From assembly GCF_964291045.1 (NCBI RefSeq), contig NZ_OZ197277.1, forward strand, positions 1,116,001 to 1,180,000: a stretch of 64,000 nt of DNA, in the 5' to 3' direction. The stretch's first letter is position 1. Each line of letters begins with the position of its first letter. Source of the stretch: PALSA-1444 sp964291045. GTDB lineage: Bacteria; Chlamydiota; Chlamydiia; Chlamydiales; Rhabdochlamydiaceae. The notes beneath the pieces are model-generated. The model was given only the letters and a program-made list of their open reading frames with translations. It did no database searches and was not told the origin of the DNA. Shown one piece after another: positions 63,415-64,000 of the stretch. The position numbers were made by a program, and so were the translations under genes.

Positions 63415-64000
63415 AATTTCAATCAGCTAGTAGCTTTGAAAAGCATTTAGAGGCGTCTTCTCTAGGCTCTCTTTCTTCCCTGTTTCTTCTTGTTTCTACT
63501 TGCCCTTATGAAAAAAAGCTGTGGAGCCGTCTCATCATTCAAGCGTTTACAAAAAAAGACCCTACGCTCCATGTTACCTCTTTTCACGCTCCTACAACAC
63601 CGCTCTCTACTCTTTTAGAGGAAATTCAAACCCCTAATCTATGGAACGCCCTTAAAATCATCTTGATCCAAGATATTGATCAGATGAAGCCTTCCTTTTC
63701 TTATGACAGCCTTAAACCTTTTCTCTCGCAGCAAATCGTACTCATCTTTACAGCTAGCTCCTCAAAAGGGCTCCTGCAATGGTATCAGCAAGAGAAAAAA
63801 GAAATGGTCGTCCTTGATACAAGTGAAGAAAAACCTTGGGATAAAGAGAAAAGAGTTCACGAGTGGATTGCTTTAGAACTTAAAAAAATAGGAAAAACGC
63901 TCTCTTCTGAAGGGATTTCCTTTCTCATCCAGCTTTTAGGGACAGATACCGCAACCCTTGATCAAGAGCTAAAAAAAATCACGGCCTATGTGGGTGATCA
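63411..64000 (+). CDS. holA: DNA polymerase III delta subunit, N-terminal part (cut by window end)
   Basis: The frame starts at the ATG at 63411, overlapping the OsmC stop, and stays open to the window end (196 codons). The sequence has the clamp-loader delta layout: an AAA-like domain without P-loop, LFLLVSTCPYEKKLWSRLII near the start, LWNALKIILIQDID near 75-90, QQIVLIFTASSSKG near 110, then EWIALELKKIGKTLSSEGIS and TATLDQELKKITAYVGD. The last matches the delta motif DLxxLxxELeKLxlY. Delta opens the beta clamp. The assignment is by pattern, and the C-terminus is not available. Confidence 0.75.
   Translation, partial: MKFQSASSFEKHLEASSLGSLSSLFLLVSTCPYEKKLWSRLIIQAFTKKDPTLHVTSFHAPTTPLSTLLEEIQTPNLWNALKIILIQDIDQMKPSFSYDSLKPFLSQQIVLIFTASSSKGLLQWYQQEKKEMVVLDTSEEKPWDKEKRVHEWIALELKKIGKTLSSEGISFLIQLLGTDTATLDQELKKITAYVGD

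Overview
The window looks like an AT-rich chromosome segment from a Chlamydia-related (environmental, Parachlamydiales-type) bacterium. The main reason is the housekeeping order metG - small omega-like ORF - gmk - yicC - rnhB - rplS - trmD - rpsP - ffh, followed after an interruption by prmC - prfA - rpmE. Apart from yicC, this is the gene order I know from Chlamydia trachomatis (CT_022 to CT_032). Genus cannot be fixed from the sequence alone.

Layout. (1) 1-31.5 kb is an accessory region. It holds a truncated NB-ARC/TPR STAND gene, a two-gene plus-strand operon (unknown helical protein, then a trypsin-like protease fused to a STAND ATPase), and a run of five minus-strand TPR-CHAT genes (A-E below). 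CHAT is a caspase-like His/Cys peptidase domain. The region is littered with insertion sequences: an intact IS982-family element nested in an ISAs1-family transposase relic, an intact IS3-family element that splits TPR-CHAT gene E, and scraps of IS1634/IS4-like, IS3 and IS982 elements. (2) 32-38.9 kb is the tightly packed translation/RNA operon ffh to metG on the minus strand, with several overlapping genes and TTG starts. (3) 39.1-56.2 kb is a TPR island that separates ffh from prmC. It has three related kinesin-light-chain-type TPR proteins with a shared basic N-terminus, one large NB-ARC-TPR STAND protein, and two proteins built from an unusual 41-residue TPR-like repeat. A duplicated scrap of the prmC 3' end lies inside it. 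(4) 56.3-58.6 kb is prmC-prfA-rpmE. (5) 58.8-64 kb has a small membrane protein, a sixth TPR-CHAT gene (F), an OsmC-family protein and the start of holA.

How the parts may work together (inference). The TPR-CHAT proteins share an N-terminal domain of about 90 residues, variable TPR arrays and a nearly invariant CHAT domain with the His/Cys pair kept in every copy. Their domain make-up forms a series. The left-edge protein has N-domain, NB-ARC, winged helix and TPR. Genes A, B and E keep the winged helix but lack the ATPase. Genes C, D and F have only N-domain, TPR and CHAT. This suggests a recognition/protease family that is diversifying, either as an intracellular conflict (defence) system or as secreted host-directed proteases. 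The protease-STAND operon next door is a second NTPase-coupled protease of the same general logic. No nucleic-acid effector, CRISPR array or phage module is visible.
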